A stretch of 64,000 bases of DNA from CAYOWK01 sp964407665 (GTDB taxonomy: Bacteria > Pseudomonadota > Alphaproteobacteria > Caulobacterales > Hyphomonadaceae): positions 1-64,000 of the forward strand of contig CAYOWK010000014.1 in NCBI GenBank assembly GCA_964407665.1, written 5' to 3'. Shown here in pieces: positions 32,581 through 42,014 of this stretch. The first letter of the stretch is position 1. Each line of letters begins with the position of its first letter. The translations under genes and the position numbers were made by a program. The notes under the pieces are model-generated. The model was given only the letters and a program-made list of their open reading frames with translations, searched no databases and was not told the DNA's origin.

Positions 32581-34818
32581 ATGCCCCGGTTGGCCAACCG
32601 TCTCCTCTCCCGCGTTTCCGGCGCAGTCATGCTCGCCGCCCTGCTGGGCGGATGTGCGACCGGCGTGGAAACCGCCGCGCCGGCGGCGGTGGTCGAGGCA
32701 GCTGCTCCCAAGGCGCCGGTTCTGGATGCGGTGACGCAGGCGCAGCTGGCGTCCAATCCGCTTCTGCAGGCTTGGAAGGGGCCGCATGGCGGCCAGCCTG
32801 CGTTTGACACGATGTCGATCGCACAGGTTTCGGCGGCGATGGAAGCGGGCATGGCGGCGGAGCTGGCCGAGATCGACCTGATCGCCAACAGCCCCGAGGC
32901 CCCGACCTTCGCCAACACGATCGAGGCGATGCAGCGGACCGGCGATGCGCTCGACCGGGCGTCGACGTTCTACGGCATCTGGAGCTCGAACCTGTCGACG
33001 CCCGAGTTCAGGGCGGTTCAGAAGGATCTGGCGCCGAAGCTGGCCGACCATTCCTCGAAGATCCTGCAGAACGAAAAACTGTTTGCGCGCATCAAGGCCG
33101 TCTACGACGGGCGCGGGGCGGCGAAACTGACGCCGGAACAGGCGCGGCTGCTGGAAGGCACGTATGACCGCTACCAGCTCAACGGCGCGACGCTGCAGGG
33201 CGCGGCCAAGGCGCGGTATGCGGCGATCAACCAGGAGCTGGCGCAGCTCCACACCGAGTTCTCGAACAACCTGCTGGCCGATGAAGAGGGCTGGGTCACC
33301 TATCTGACGAAGGCGCAGATTGGCGGCCTGCCGGAGGATTTCGTGGCGGCGTCGGCGGCGGCCGCAAAAGCTGCGGGCAAGGACGGGCAGTACGCGATCA
33401 CCAACACGCGTTCGTCGATGGACCCGTTCCTCACCTACTCGACGGACCGCAAGCTGCGCGAGCAGGTCTGGCGCAACTACTACAACCGCGGAAACAATGG
33501 CGATGCGCATGACAACAATGCGCTGATCGTGAAGATCCTGAAGCTGCGCGATGAACGCGTCGGCCTGCTTGGCTACGATACGTATGCGGCCTGGCAGATG
33601 AAGGACAACATGGCCACGGACCCGAAGCAGGCCGAGGCGCTGATGGAGACGGTCTGGAAGGCGGCGGTGAAACGCTCGCACGAGGAGATCGCCGACATGC
33701 AGGCGCTGGCCGACGCCGAGGCGAAGGCCGCCAAGACAGCGAAGATTACGATCGAGCCTTGGGACTACCGCTTCTATGCGGAGAAGGTGCGCAAGGCGAA
33801 GTACGATCTCGATGGCGATGAGCTGAAGGCGTACCTGCAGCTCGACCGGCTGCGCGAGGGCATGTTCTATGTCGCGGGCGAGCTGTTCGGCTTCGCCTTT
33901 GCTCCGGTCCCGGACGGGCAGATCCCGGTCTTCCACCCGGACGTGAAGGTGTGGGAGGTGACGGACAAGGCGTCGGGCGCGCATGTCGGCTACTGGTATC
34001 TCGATCCTTTCGCGCGGCAGGGCAAGCGTTCGGGCGCGTGGGCGAGCATGTACCGCTCGCACTCGACGTTCGACGGCAAGGAGACAGTGCTTGCGTCCAA
34101 CAACTCGAACTTCGTGAAGCCGGCGCCGGGCGAGCCCGTGCTGGTGTCGTTCGATGACGCCGAGACCTTCTTCCACGAATTCGGCCACGCGCTGCACTTC
34201 CTCTCGTCCAACACGGTCTATCCCGGATCGAACGGCGGCGTGCGCGACTACACCGAGTTCCACTCGCAGCTGCTTGAGCGCTGGGTGCTGACGAAGCCGG
34301 TGATCGACAACTTCCTCGTTCACTACAAGACAGGCGAGCCGATGCCGGATGCGCTGGTCGCCAAGATCCGGAACGCTTCGACGTTCAACCAGGGCTTCCA
34401 GACTGTGGAATTCCTCGGGTCTGCGATCATGGACATGAAGTTCCACCTTGCTGACCCGGCGGGCCTTGATGTGCAGGCGTTCGAGAAGGCTGAGCTCGAG
34501 AAGCTGGGTATGCCGAAGGAAATCCCGATGCGTCACCGCTCGACGCAGTTCGGACACGTGTTCTCCAGCGAGGGGTATGCGGCGGGCTACTACGGCTATC
34601 TGTGGGCCGACGTGCTGACCTCGGACGCCGCCGAAGCCTTCATCGAGGCGCCGGGGGGCTTCTACGACAAGGCCGTCGCCAAGCGGATCGTGGAGCTGCT
34701 GTATGCGCCCCGCAACGCCGTCGATCCGGCTGAGGCCTACCGCGCCTTCCGGGGCCGCGACGCCACGTCGGATGCGCTGATGCGCGATCGCGGATTTGCG
34801 CCGCCGAAGGGGAAGTAG
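32581..34818 (+). CDS. dcp: M3 family peptidyl-dipeptidase, lipoprotein (Dcp-like)
   Basis: 745 residues. The signal with lipobox LLGGC indicates a lipid-anchored envelope enzyme. The M3 zinc site is H532-E533-F-G-H536 (HEFGHALH), with E559 in DYTEFHSQ as third ligand. The rest of the catalytic domain, LLERW and SSEGYAAGYYGYLW, is typical of oligopeptidase A / Dcp. It releases C-terminal dipeptides from oligopeptides, probably for peptide scavenging. An AAGGA sits before ATG 32581. Full length for the family. Confidence 0.92.
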   Translation: MPRLANRLLSRVSGAVMLAALLGGCATGVETAAPAAVVEAAAPKAPVLDAVTQAQLASNPLLQAWKGPHGGQPAFDTMSIAQVSAAMEAGMAAELAEIDLIANSPEAPTFANTIEAMQRTGDALDRASTFYGIWSSNLSTPEFRAVQKDLAPKLADHSSKILQNEKLFARIKAVYDGRGAAKLTPEQARLLEGTYDRYQLNGATLQGAAKARYAAINQELAQLHTEFSNNLLADEEGWVTYLTKAQIGGLPEDFVAASAAAAKAAGKDGQYAITNTRSSMDPFLTYSTDRKLREQVWRNYYNRGNNGDAHDNNALIVKILKLRDERVGLLGYDTYAAWQMKDNMATDPKQAEALMETVWKAAVKRSHEEIADMQALADAEAKAAKTAKITIEPWDYRFYAEKVRKAKYDLDGDELKAYLQLDRLREGMFYVAGELFGFAFAPVPDGQIPVFHPDVKVWEVTDKASGAHVGYWYLDPFARQGKRSGAWASMYRSHSTFDGKETVLASNNSNFVKPAPGEPVLVSFDDAETFFHEFGHALHFLSSNTVYPGSNGGVRDYTEFHSQLLERWVLTKPVIDNFLVHYKTGEPMPDALVAKIRNASTFNQGFQTVEFLGSAIMDMKFHLADPAGLDVQAFEKAELEKLGMPKEIPMRHRSTQFGHVFSSEGYAAGYYGYLWADVLTSDAAEAFIEAPGGFYDKAVAKRIVELLYAPRNAVDPAEAYRAFRGRDATSDALMRDRGFAPPKGK

Positions 34819-34870
34819 GTTGAGCCGCGGCTGGCGGCCCTCCGCGCGGAGGGTCGCCACCATGCCCGGC

Positions 34871-36067
34871 CTAGCCTGCTGCAGGCTGCGCGGAGCCTGA
34901 GCTCGCCATCCCACGCTTCAGCCCGAACAGCGGTCGTAGCAGACCGACCCTGCGGGCGATTTCGTAGCAGAGCACGCAGGCGGCGGCTGTCGTGGCGATG
35001 AGGACTGGCGCCTCGATCCACAGCGGCCACTGGAGAGGGTCGAGATAGAAGCCTGCGACGACGATCACGGTCTGGTGGATGATGTAGAACGGGAAGATGG
35101 CGTCGGTGAGGTAGCGTCGGATGGGGCCGTCATGGCCGCGCAGGTGGCGGCTTGCGAAGCCGAAGAGGGCGAGGATGAGGCTCCAGGCCACGGAGGAGCG
35201 CAGCGCCCGGATCACCAACGTCACGCCGTCTTCCGGCAGCTGTGTCTCAAGATAGTCCTCGCCGGTCTGCCAGAGCAGCCACGCCGTGAGGCCGATGACG
35301 AGCGCCATCCACCGCAGGCGCTCTGCCGCCAGGAAGAAGGCGGCGTTCTTCGCGATGGCGTAGCCCATCAGGAAGCCGCCGAAATACAGGGCGTGGTTGT
35401 GCCAGTCGTCGACCAGGGCGTGGGTGTCGCCGAAGAGCGGGAACAGGGTGACCCGGAGCAGGAGGATCGCGAGAACCGGCACGACGAGCAGGGCTGGCGG
35501 CCAGAGCAGAGGGGCGGCCAGCGCGGACGGAATGCGGCGGATCAGGGCGGCAGCGGGGATCAGGACGAGGCTGTAGGCGGCGATGTAGACCACGAACCAG
35601 AGGTGGTTCCAGGTCGGCGTGACCAGCGCCTCGCCGCTGACGGTCCAGTGGACGCCCGGTTGCAGGTACCGGGCGTAGAAATCGCCGAACGATCCGGAAT
35701 AGTTCAGTCCCTGCACGATCTGGTAGAAGGTCTGCGGCGGCACAATCACCAGAATGCCGAAGGCGAGCGGCGGCAGCAGCCGCCCCATCCGGGACACTGC
35801 GAAACCGCCCGCAGTCATCTTGTCCAGCATGAACCGGGACGCCGCGCCCGAGATGATGAACAGGAGCAGGAGCCGCCAGGGGCTGGAGAGCTGCATCAGC
35901 GGCTCGATGGTCGCGGACGCGCGGGTTGACTTCACATGCCAGTCCCACGTCACGTAGAACATGCCGACATGGTAGAGGATCAGCAGGCCGAATGCGCCGA
36001 TCCGCAGCCAGTCGAGATCGAGACGGCGGTCGGGGGAGACGGCGGATGGAAGGCGTGGTGCAGTCAT
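34871..36067 (-). CDS. acyltransferase 3 (OpgC/OatA-type) membrane protein
   Basis: 398 residues with about ten hydrophobic helices. The N-terminal signature RRLDLDWLRIGAFG, R15 and catalytic H33 in ILYHVGMFY, is that of acyltransferase-3 proteins, which move acyl groups onto sugars or other periplasmic acceptors. TWNHLWFVVY in the middle and IFPFYIIHQTVIV near the end also fit. The substrate is unknown. Divergent from the LytTR gene, with start codons 86 bases apart. Confidence 0.85.
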   Translation of the reverse strand: MTAPRLPSAVSPDRRLDLDWLRIGAFGLLILYHVGMFYVTWDWHVKSTRASATIEPLMQLSSPWRLLLLFIISGAASRFMLDKMTAGGFAVSRMGRLLPPLAFGILVIVPPQTFYQIVQGLNYSGSFGDFYARYLQPGVHWTVSGEALVTPTWNHLWFVVYIAAYSLVLIPAAALIRRIPSALAAPLLWPPALLVVPVLAILLLRVTLFPLFGDTHALVDDWHNHALYFGGFLMGYAIAKNAAFFLAAERLRWMALVIGLTAWLLWQTGEDYLETQLPEDGVTLVIRALRSSVAWSLILALFGFASRHLRGHDGPIRRYLTDAIFPFYIIHQTVIVVAGFYLDPLQWPLWIEAPVLIATTAAACVLCYEIARRVGLLRPLFGLKRGMASSGSAQPAAG

Positions 36068-36152
36068 CTCTCGCTCCAGTCAGGTCGCCAGCGATGAAAG
36101 CGGAACCGGGCGCTGACGCCACCAGCAAGCCGCAGGCGGGTGATGGGCGGGG

Positions 36153-37016
36153 ATGACCAGTCGAGGAAATGGGACGTCCGGCAGGGCTTTCGGGACAAGC
36201 GGCGGATGGGTCGACTGGACGGTCATTGCAATTGGCGCATGTGTCGGCGCCGCCATTGGGGTGGTGAACGCAACGTCTCTATTGATGGAATACGAGGCGG
36301 CCGGGCTCCGGATTGGTGTCTGGGAGCCGTGGGTCTGGGAGTTCTCTTCCGCCCCGGTCGTGGTGGCGCTGCTGCCTGCCGTGGGGTGGATGGTCGGGCG
36401 CTTTCCGCCTGTCCGGAAGGGCTGGCCGCTGTTCCTGGCCGCCCACATCGCGGGCGCCACGGCGTTCTCGGCTGTTCATATCGCTGGAATGGTGGGTATC
36501 CGGAAGCTCGTCTACGCAGCCGTCGGCAAGACCTACACATTCGTCGGGCCTGACCGGGAGCCAGCGCTTGAGCTGCTCTACGAGTGGCGCAAGGACGCGC
36601 TGACCTATGTCGCCATTGCCGGAGTCATCTGGCTCTGGCGCAACTGGCGCGTCGCTGGCGCAGCCGAGGCGGTCCGGCCGGAGGGGGCGGGCCAGCGGAT
36701 CGAGGTGCGCGATGGGGGCAGAGTTACGTTTCTGGACATGCCCGATGTCGTTTCGGTGGAAGCGGCGGGCAATTATGTCGAGCTGCACGCCGCCGGACGG
36801 GTGCATCTGGCGCGCGGCACGCTGGCCTCGTTCGAGACGCGCCTTGCGGAGGCGGGGTTCCTGCGCGTGCACCGGTCCCGGCTGGTGAATCCCCGCCGCA
36901 TCCGCTCCTACAAATCGACCGCGTCCGGTGATTTCGAGATCGAGCTCGATGACGGGCGGCTGGTGACTGGCAGCCGCAGGTATCGCGAGGCGTTGCGGGG
37001 CTTGAGCGGCGGTTAG
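36153..37016 (+). CDS. membrane-bound LytTR transcriptional regulator
   Basis: 287 residues. Four hydrophobic helices fill about 20-165. The C-terminal LytTR DNA-binding domain (about 185-285) has SVEAAGNYVELHAAG, RVHRSRLVNPRRIRSY and DDGRLVTGSRRY. This is a one-component membrane regulator without a receiver domain. Its divergent arrangement with the acyltransferase suggests that gene is its target. Confidence 0.85.
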   Translation: MTSRGNGTSGRAFGTSGGWVDWTVIAIGACVGAAIGVVNATSLLMEYEAAGLRIGVWEPWVWEFSSAPVVVALLPAVGWMVGRFPPVRKGWPLFLAAHIAGATAFSAVHIAGMVGIRKLVYAAVGKTYTFVGPDREPALELLYEWRKDALTYVAIAGVIWLWRNWRVAGAAEAVRPEGAGQRIEVRDGGRVTFLDMPDVVSVEAAGNYVELHAAGRVHLARGTLASFETRLAEAGFLRVHRSRLVNPRRIRSYKSTASGDFEIELDDGRLVTGSRRYREALRGLSGG

Positions 37017-37146
37017 GCAGCCGTTCCGGCCGACCGGGCTGGCGCGTCAATCTGACAAAAACAGCGGCGGGGTGGTTTTCCCCTGCTGCTGCACTGGTTA
37101 TGGCTGGATCCGGCATGCGGGGGCGGCGTGCGGGTGGAGGGATTCG

Positions 37147-38385
37147 ATGGACACCTTGCCGGAATGGTGGCCGGAGTGGGCGCATCTGCCGCCCTGGGCG
37201 ATCGACGCCTGGACCTATTTCATGACGATCTGGGATCAGGGTGTGTTCGATCTCACCTACGGCCAGATCTTCACGGTGCTGGGCGTGTTCCTTGTGTCGC
37301 TGATCGTCAGGGGGCTGTTTGCCCGCACCATCGTTCGAGGCATCACGCGGGCGGCGGCGGGCACGCAGACGCATCTGGATGACGCTCTCGTCAAGTCGAT
37401 CTCGGAGCCCCTGAAGCTCGTCCCGGTCATCATCGGCGTCTACATTGCGATGAACATGATCGAGCTGGCGGAAGAGGCGCGGACCGCCGCCGACGCCATC
37501 CTGCAGTCGCTTGTCGCCATCTCGATCTTCTGGACGCTGAGCCGGGCGGCGGGCGCGTTCTCGTTCATTCTCGGCAGCTACGAGAAGTCGCTGGGCTGGA
37601 TGATCAAGACGTTTCAGGTGCTGTTCCTGGCGATGGGCCTGGCGGCGATCCTGGAGATCTGGGGCATCCCGATCCTGCCCGTTCTGGGCGGCCTCGGCGT
37701 GTTCGGCGTGGCGCTGGCGTTCGGCGCACAGGACCTGTTCAAGAACCTGATCTCGGGCATCTTCATCCTCATCGAGAAGCGGTTCGTGCCGGGTGAGTGG
37801 ATCCAGGTCGAGGGCGTGGTGGAAGGGACGGTCGAGCAGATCGGGTTCCGGTCGACCACCATCCGGCAGTTCGACAAGGCGCCGGTCTATGTGCCCAACG
37901 GCGCGTTCGCGGATGCGCCGGTCATCAACTATAGCCGCATGACGCATCGCAGGATCAAGTGGATGATCGGGCTGGAGTACCGGTCGACGGTCGAGCAGCT
38001 GAAATACATCTGCGACGAGATCGAGGCCTATCTCTGGACCAGCGACGCGTTTGCGCGGCCGCCCGAGACCCCACTGCAGGTGGCGGTGGATTCGTTCAAC
38101 GAAAGCTCGATCGACATCTCGCTGACCTGCTTCACGCGAACCACCCGGTACGATGACTGGATGGGAGAGAAGGAACAGCTGGCCTACCGGATCATGGAGA
38201 TCGTGAAGGCGGCCGGAACCGATTTCGCGTTCCCGAGCCGGACGCTCTATGTCCACGAAGCGGACAGGCCGGAGCCGTTTGTGCCGCCGGCGCCCAGCGA
38301 GGCGGCGCGGCGTCTGCGCCAGGAACGGCTTGGCGAAACCGTAAAGCAGGTTTCGGTCAGCCGCGGGGACGACGACGGCGAGTAG
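37147..38385 (+). CDS. mechanosensitive ion channel, MscS family
   Basis: 412 residues. About three to four helices precede the MscS pore helix (IPILPVLGGLGVFGVALAFGA). The beta domain follows (FVPGEWIQVEGVVEGTVEQIGFRSTTIR with PVYVPNGAF) and then a C-terminal alpha/beta domain. It releases osmolytes on hypo-osmotic shock. Longer than E. coli MscS at both ends. GGAGGG about seven bases before ATG 37147 decides the start over upstream in-frame ATGs. Confidence 0.92.
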   Translation: MDTLPEWWPEWAHLPPWAIDAWTYFMTIWDQGVFDLTYGQIFTVLGVFLVSLIVRGLFARTIVRGITRAAAGTQTHLDDALVKSISEPLKLVPVIIGVYIAMNMIELAEEARTAADAILQSLVAISIFWTLSRAAGAFSFILGSYEKSLGWMIKTFQVLFLAMGLAAILEIWGIPILPVLGGLGVFGVALAFGAQDLFKNLISGIFILIEKRFVPGEWIQVEGVVEGTVEQIGFRSTTIRQFDKAPVYVPNGAFADAPVINYSRMTHRRIKWMIGLEYRSTVEQLKYICDEIEAYLWTSDAFARPPETPLQVAVDSFNESSIDISLTCFTRTTRYDDWMGEKEQLAYRIMEIVKAAGTDFAFPSRTLYVHEADRPEPFVPPAPSEAARRLRQERLGETVKQVSVSRGDDDGE

Positions 38386-38391
38386 GCTGGA

Positions 38392-39486
38392 TCAGGCGGC
38401 GCGGGTGGCGGAGGCGGCGCGGACTTTCCAGAAGCGGAGGGCGCGCTGGGCTGCCGCGGCCGGCACCTGCTCGTAGAGCTGGCCAAAGGCTTCCGCCTTT
38501 GAGAGGCCTTGCGAGTCGCCGGACACGAGGATGCAGATGGTGACGAAGAGGCCGCGGTCGAAGTTGGCGCCCTTGCAGAGCATCGCCAGCGCGTCGAGGT
38601 CGCCCGTGTCGACCAGCTTCCGGGCGATGTCGAATTCGATATCCGTCAGGCGCGAGAAGGCGATCATGAATGCCGTGCGGCGATTGTCGCGCAGCAGCTG
38701 AACGAGAACTGGCGGCTTGAGTTCGTTGCGGCGCTCCAGCAGGGCGACGTGGTCAAGCGCGGTTTCGTAATCGCCGGGCAGCGCGCCGTAGGCAGTGGAA
38801 AGATGGTTGCGGCTGGCGGCGAGCGCAGCTTCGAGTTCGGACGGCGAGACGCCGTGGAATTTCCGCATGATCTCGCGGCGCAGCGAGTGCTCCACCTTGA
38901 GATAGACGTTGTTCAGGAGGTCGAGCGGGACCTGCTGGTTGCGGACGAAGGGGGCGTGCAGGACGGGATTGTCGGCGGCGCGGTCCGCGACGATCTCGAA
39001 CGTCTCGCGGCCGATACGCGCGCGCGGATTTTCAAGCAGGGCGGCGACAACACGGTCTTCGCCGCGCTGGACGAGCGCGCTGGAGACTTCCTCGCAGATG
39101 TCGGTTCGGCGGGTAACCGCCATCATGTGCTCCTGGCCCTTTTGCTGGATGACATCGAGGATGTCGCGCTGGGTCAGGGCCGTCGATTTCTCGATCACGG
39201 GGCGGGCGACGTCGATCTCGTCAAGGGCAAGGCGGCGGGCCGTGCGGGCGAGCGGTGCGGTGCTTGTGGCGATCTTGCGGGCGAGCTCAGCGCGAACCTG
39301 GGTTTCCATGTCGGCGGCGACCGCTTCGAATATCTCGTCGAACAAGGCGCCTTCGGCCGGGGTCCGTGCGGTGTCGTCTTCCAGGAACACGTCCGTGACC
39401 TGACGGAGAAGCTCGCGCCGTTTTTCGCTGGACGTCTCCTTGGCGAGGTCCAGCAGCAGCGCGAAATTGCCTTTTGCAGACGCCAT
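38392..39486 (-). CDS. DUF2336 family protein
   Basis: 364 residues, helical throughout and without a signal or membrane segment. It shows the DUF2336 pattern of HEAT-like repeats: LLRQVTDVFLED, VRAELARKIA, RRLALDEIDVARPVIEKS, RREIMRKFHGVSPSELEAAL. The family is found mainly in alphaproteobacteria with no settled function. Convergent with the MscS gene with a six-base gap. Confidence 0.8.
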   Translation of the reverse strand: MASAKGNFALLLDLAKETSSEKRRELLRQVTDVFLEDDTARTPAEGALFDEIFEAVAADMETQVRAELARKIATSTAPLARTARRLALDEIDVARPVIEKSTALTQRDILDVIQQKGQEHMMAVTRRTDICEEVSSALVQRGEDRVVAALLENPRARIGRETFEIVADRAADNPVLHAPFVRNQQVPLDLLNNVYLKVEHSLRREIMRKFHGVSPSELEAALAASRNHLSTAYGALPGDYETALDHVALLERRNELKPPVLVQLLRDNRRTAFMIAFSRLTDIEFDIARKLVDTGDLDALAMLCKGANFDRGLFVTICILVSGDSQGLSKAEAFGQLYEQVPAAAAQRALRFWKVRAASATRAA

Positions 39487-39659
39487 GAGCGTTTGCCTCC
39501 CAACACGATCCCGGACGGCAGGTTACGCAGTTCCGGTTAAGGGGGGCTTATTGAGAAGTCGGCAATCTGGGGGAGTGGCCTGTCCAGGCGAGGGGGGCGC
39601 ACGAGCTTGACCCTCCGCCAGAGCTGATCCGTCAAGGCCTCGAAGTTGGGGTTCAGAGC

Positions 39660-40058
39660 ATGAAGACCTTCGTTCGATTTCGGTCCTCCCAGTTTCCCGC
39701 CTACCCCGGCGAGGAGGATCAGATCAATCCCGGTCTCTGGGGGCAGCGTCTCGCGGAGCACCTGGCGAGACGTCTCGCGGAAAAAGGCATCAGTCCTGGA
39801 CAGATTGTACTGGAGGACTGGGGATGCCTGCTGCCTGTGGACGTGGACGGCCAAGCGATGGCGGTCTGTTGCGGCCACCAGGATGGCGACGATGACGAGT
39901 TCGTGATCTTCACGAATCCCGACCGCCCCGCCATGCGGCGCTGGTTCCGGAGCTTCGATCTCACCCAACCCTTGACGCGGCTGACGGGGGCCCTGGCCGA
40001 AATTCTGGAAGCGGACCCTCAAGTGCGAAACGTCGAGTGGAGCGCGCCGTCGCGGTGA
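39660..40058 (+). CDS. conserved protein of unknown function
   Basis: 132 residues, no signal or membrane helix. Conserved-looking blocks: MKTFVRFRSSQFPAYPGEED, GLWGQRLAEHLA, VLEDWGCLLPV, CCGHQDGDDDEF and MRRWFRSFD. I know this arrangement from many proteobacterial hypothetical proteins but cannot assign a family name or reaction. A ribosome-binding site is not obvious. It stands alone between DUF2336 and the ABC-F gene. Confidence 0.7.
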   Translation: MKTFVRFRSSQFPAYPGEEDQINPGLWGQRLAEHLARRLAEKGISPGQIVLEDWGCLLPVDVDGQAMAVCCGHQDGDDDEFVIFTNPDRPAMRRWFRSFDLTQPLTRLTGALAEILEADPQVRNVEWSAPSR

Positions 40059-40111
40059 GGGGCCCCAAGCCCTCGGCCGCGCGCGCCTTCGGCGGCTCAA
40101 GGATACCGCTG

Positions 40112-41941
40112 TTACGTTGCGGACCGCTTTTCATCCAGCGTCAGCCATTCCAGTTCTGCGGCTTCCAGCTCGGCGCGGGCGGCGGTCAGGCGGTTGGCGC
40201 GGACCTGGTAGGCCTTGGGGTCCTTCGTGAAGAGGGCGCTGTCGGCCATCGCGTCTTCCAGCGAGGTGATCTCCGCCTGCAGGCGCGGCATCAGCTTGTC
40301 GAGTTCGGTCAGCCGGTGCTGGTCCTTGAACGACAGCTTGACCGGAGGAGTCGACCTGGCGGCGACTTTTGGTCCGCCCTTCTCCGGCGCATCTGGCGTT
40401 GACGAGCGGAAGCTGGTGGCGGCCTTGGCCGAGCCGCGCTGGGAGACGTAGTCAGCATAGCCGCCCGGCGTCTCCATCCAGATGCCGTCGCCTTCGGGCG
40501 TCAGGATGGAGGTGACGACGTTGTCGACGAAGGCGCGGTCGTGGCTGACGAGCAGGAGCGTGCCGTCGAATTCGGAGAGCATGTCCTCCAGGAGGTCCAG
40601 CGTCTCGATATCCAGATCGTTGGTCGGTTCGTCGAGCACCAGAAGGTTGGACGGCTTGGCCAGCGCCAGGGCGAGGGTGAGCCGGTTGCGTTCGCCGCCG
40701 GAGAGTTTCGAGACCGGCTGGCGGAGCTGGTTGCTCTCGAACATGAAGTCCTTGGCGTAGGCGGCGACGTGCTTGGGATGGCCCCGCACCATGATCTGGT
40801 CGCCGCCGAGCGGGGCCAGCGTATCCCAGAGCGTCTGGTCCTGCTTGAGCGACATGCGGGTCTGGTCGAGGTAGGCAATCTCGAGGTTCTTCGCGAGGCG
40901 GAGGTCACCCATGTCGGGCGGGAGCTGGCCGAGGATCAGTTTGAGCAGCGTCGTCTTGCCGGCGCCGTTGGGGCCGATCAGTCCAAGCCTATCGCCGCGC
41001 ATGATGCGCAGGTTCAGGCCGCGCGCGATGGGGAGCGGACCATCCGGCGTCTGAAAGATTTTCGTGAGGCCTTTGGCGTCGATGACCAGACGGCTGGACT
41101 GCGCGCCGCTGTCGATGGCGAGGTTGGCGGTGTTGGCGGCGTCGTTGAGCGCGGTGCGCTTCTGCCGCTTTTCGGCGCGCATGTCCTGCAGGTTGCGGAC
41201 GCGGCCCATGTTGCGCTTGCGGCGGGCGGTGACGCCCCGCGCCATCCAGCGCTCCTCGGCCTTGAGCTGGACCGACAGCTTGTCGAAGGCTTTTTCTTCT
41301 TCCGCCTCGACCTGTTCGACCCATTCCTCGAAATGCTTGTACCCCCGGTCGAGCGTGCGGACGACGCCCTGACGCAACCAGGCGACATCCGTGGAGACGT
41401 TCTCGAGGAAGCGACGGTCGTGGCTGACGATCAGGGCGGCCCCGCGGAAAGCCAGCAATTCCTTTTCAAGCAGTTCGATCGAGGCGACGTCGAGGTGGTT
41501 GGTCGGCTCGTCGAGCATCAGGATGTCGGGCTGGTGGGCGAAGGCGTGGGCAAGGGCGATGCGGCGTGACTGGCCGCCGGACGCCTTGGTCAGGTCCTGC
41601 TCGAAGGGGACGCTCCAGGTCAGAAGCTCGGATTCAGCGCGCCAGATCTCGTCGATGTCGAGCCCGTCCGAGACATAGTCGAGGGCGGTGGCGAAGCCCT
41701 TGAAGTCCGGTTCCTGCCGGAGATAGCGCGAGGTGACGCCCGGCTGGATGAAGACTTCCCCGCCATCGGCTTCAAGCTGTCCGGCCAGAATGCGCATCAG
41801 CGTCGATTTGCCCGCCCCGTTGCGCCCAACAAGCGCCATGCGCTGGTTGCGCGACAGGGCGATATCGACCCCGAGAAACAGGGGGGAACTGCCCAGTGTC
41901 AGGCGAACATTGCGGAGAGCGGCGATAGGGGGCTGGGCCAT
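40112..41941 (-). CDS. uup: ABC-F family ATPase, Uup-like
   Basis: 609 residues with two ABC ATPase domains and no membrane part. Walker A motifs are GRNGAGKST and GPNGAGKTT, signatures SGGQSRR and SGGERNR, and Walker B motifs LMLDEPTNHLD and LVLDEPTNDLD. The interdomain linker is charged and helical. A C-terminal coiled coil (about 530-609) is the Uup-type DNA/ribosome-binding extension. These proteins act on the ribosome or in suppression of transposon excision. Start ATG 41941. Confidence 0.9.
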   Translation of the reverse strand: MAQPPIAALRNVRLTLGSSPLFLGVDIALSRNQRMALVGRNGAGKSTLMRILAGQLEADGGEVFIQPGVTSRYLRQEPDFKGFATALDYVSDGLDIDEIWRAESELLTWSVPFEQDLTKASGGQSRRIALAHAFAHQPDILMLDEPTNHLDVASIELLEKELLAFRGAALIVSHDRRFLENVSTDVAWLRQGVVRTLDRGYKHFEEWVEQVEAEEEKAFDKLSVQLKAEERWMARGVTARRKRNMGRVRNLQDMRAEKRQKRTALNDAANTANLAIDSGAQSSRLVIDAKGLTKIFQTPDGPLPIARGLNLRIMRGDRLGLIGPNGAGKTTLLKLILGQLPPDMGDLRLAKNLEIAYLDQTRMSLKQDQTLWDTLAPLGGDQIMVRGHPKHVAAYAKDFMFESNQLRQPVSKLSGGERNRLTLALALAKPSNLLVLDEPTNDLDIETLDLLEDMLSEFDGTLLLVSHDRAFVDNVVTSILTPEGDGIWMETPGGYADYVSQRGSAKAATSFRSSTPDAPEKGGPKVAARSTPPVKLSFKDQHRLTELDKLMPRLQAEITSLEDAMADSALFTKDPKAYQVRANRLTAARAELEAAELEWLTLDEKRSAT

Positions 41942-42014
41942 GCCCGCGCGTATGTGGGATACCCCCCCGCCCGGTCAAGGGCAGACAGGCGCCGCGCTGT
42001 CTGGTTCGCCAGAT

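Noticed and set aside
32488..34914. 808-residue open frame antisense to the M3 peptidase
   Set aside because: It mirrors the codon pattern of the real gene; high GC makes long antisense frames. No domain is recognisable.
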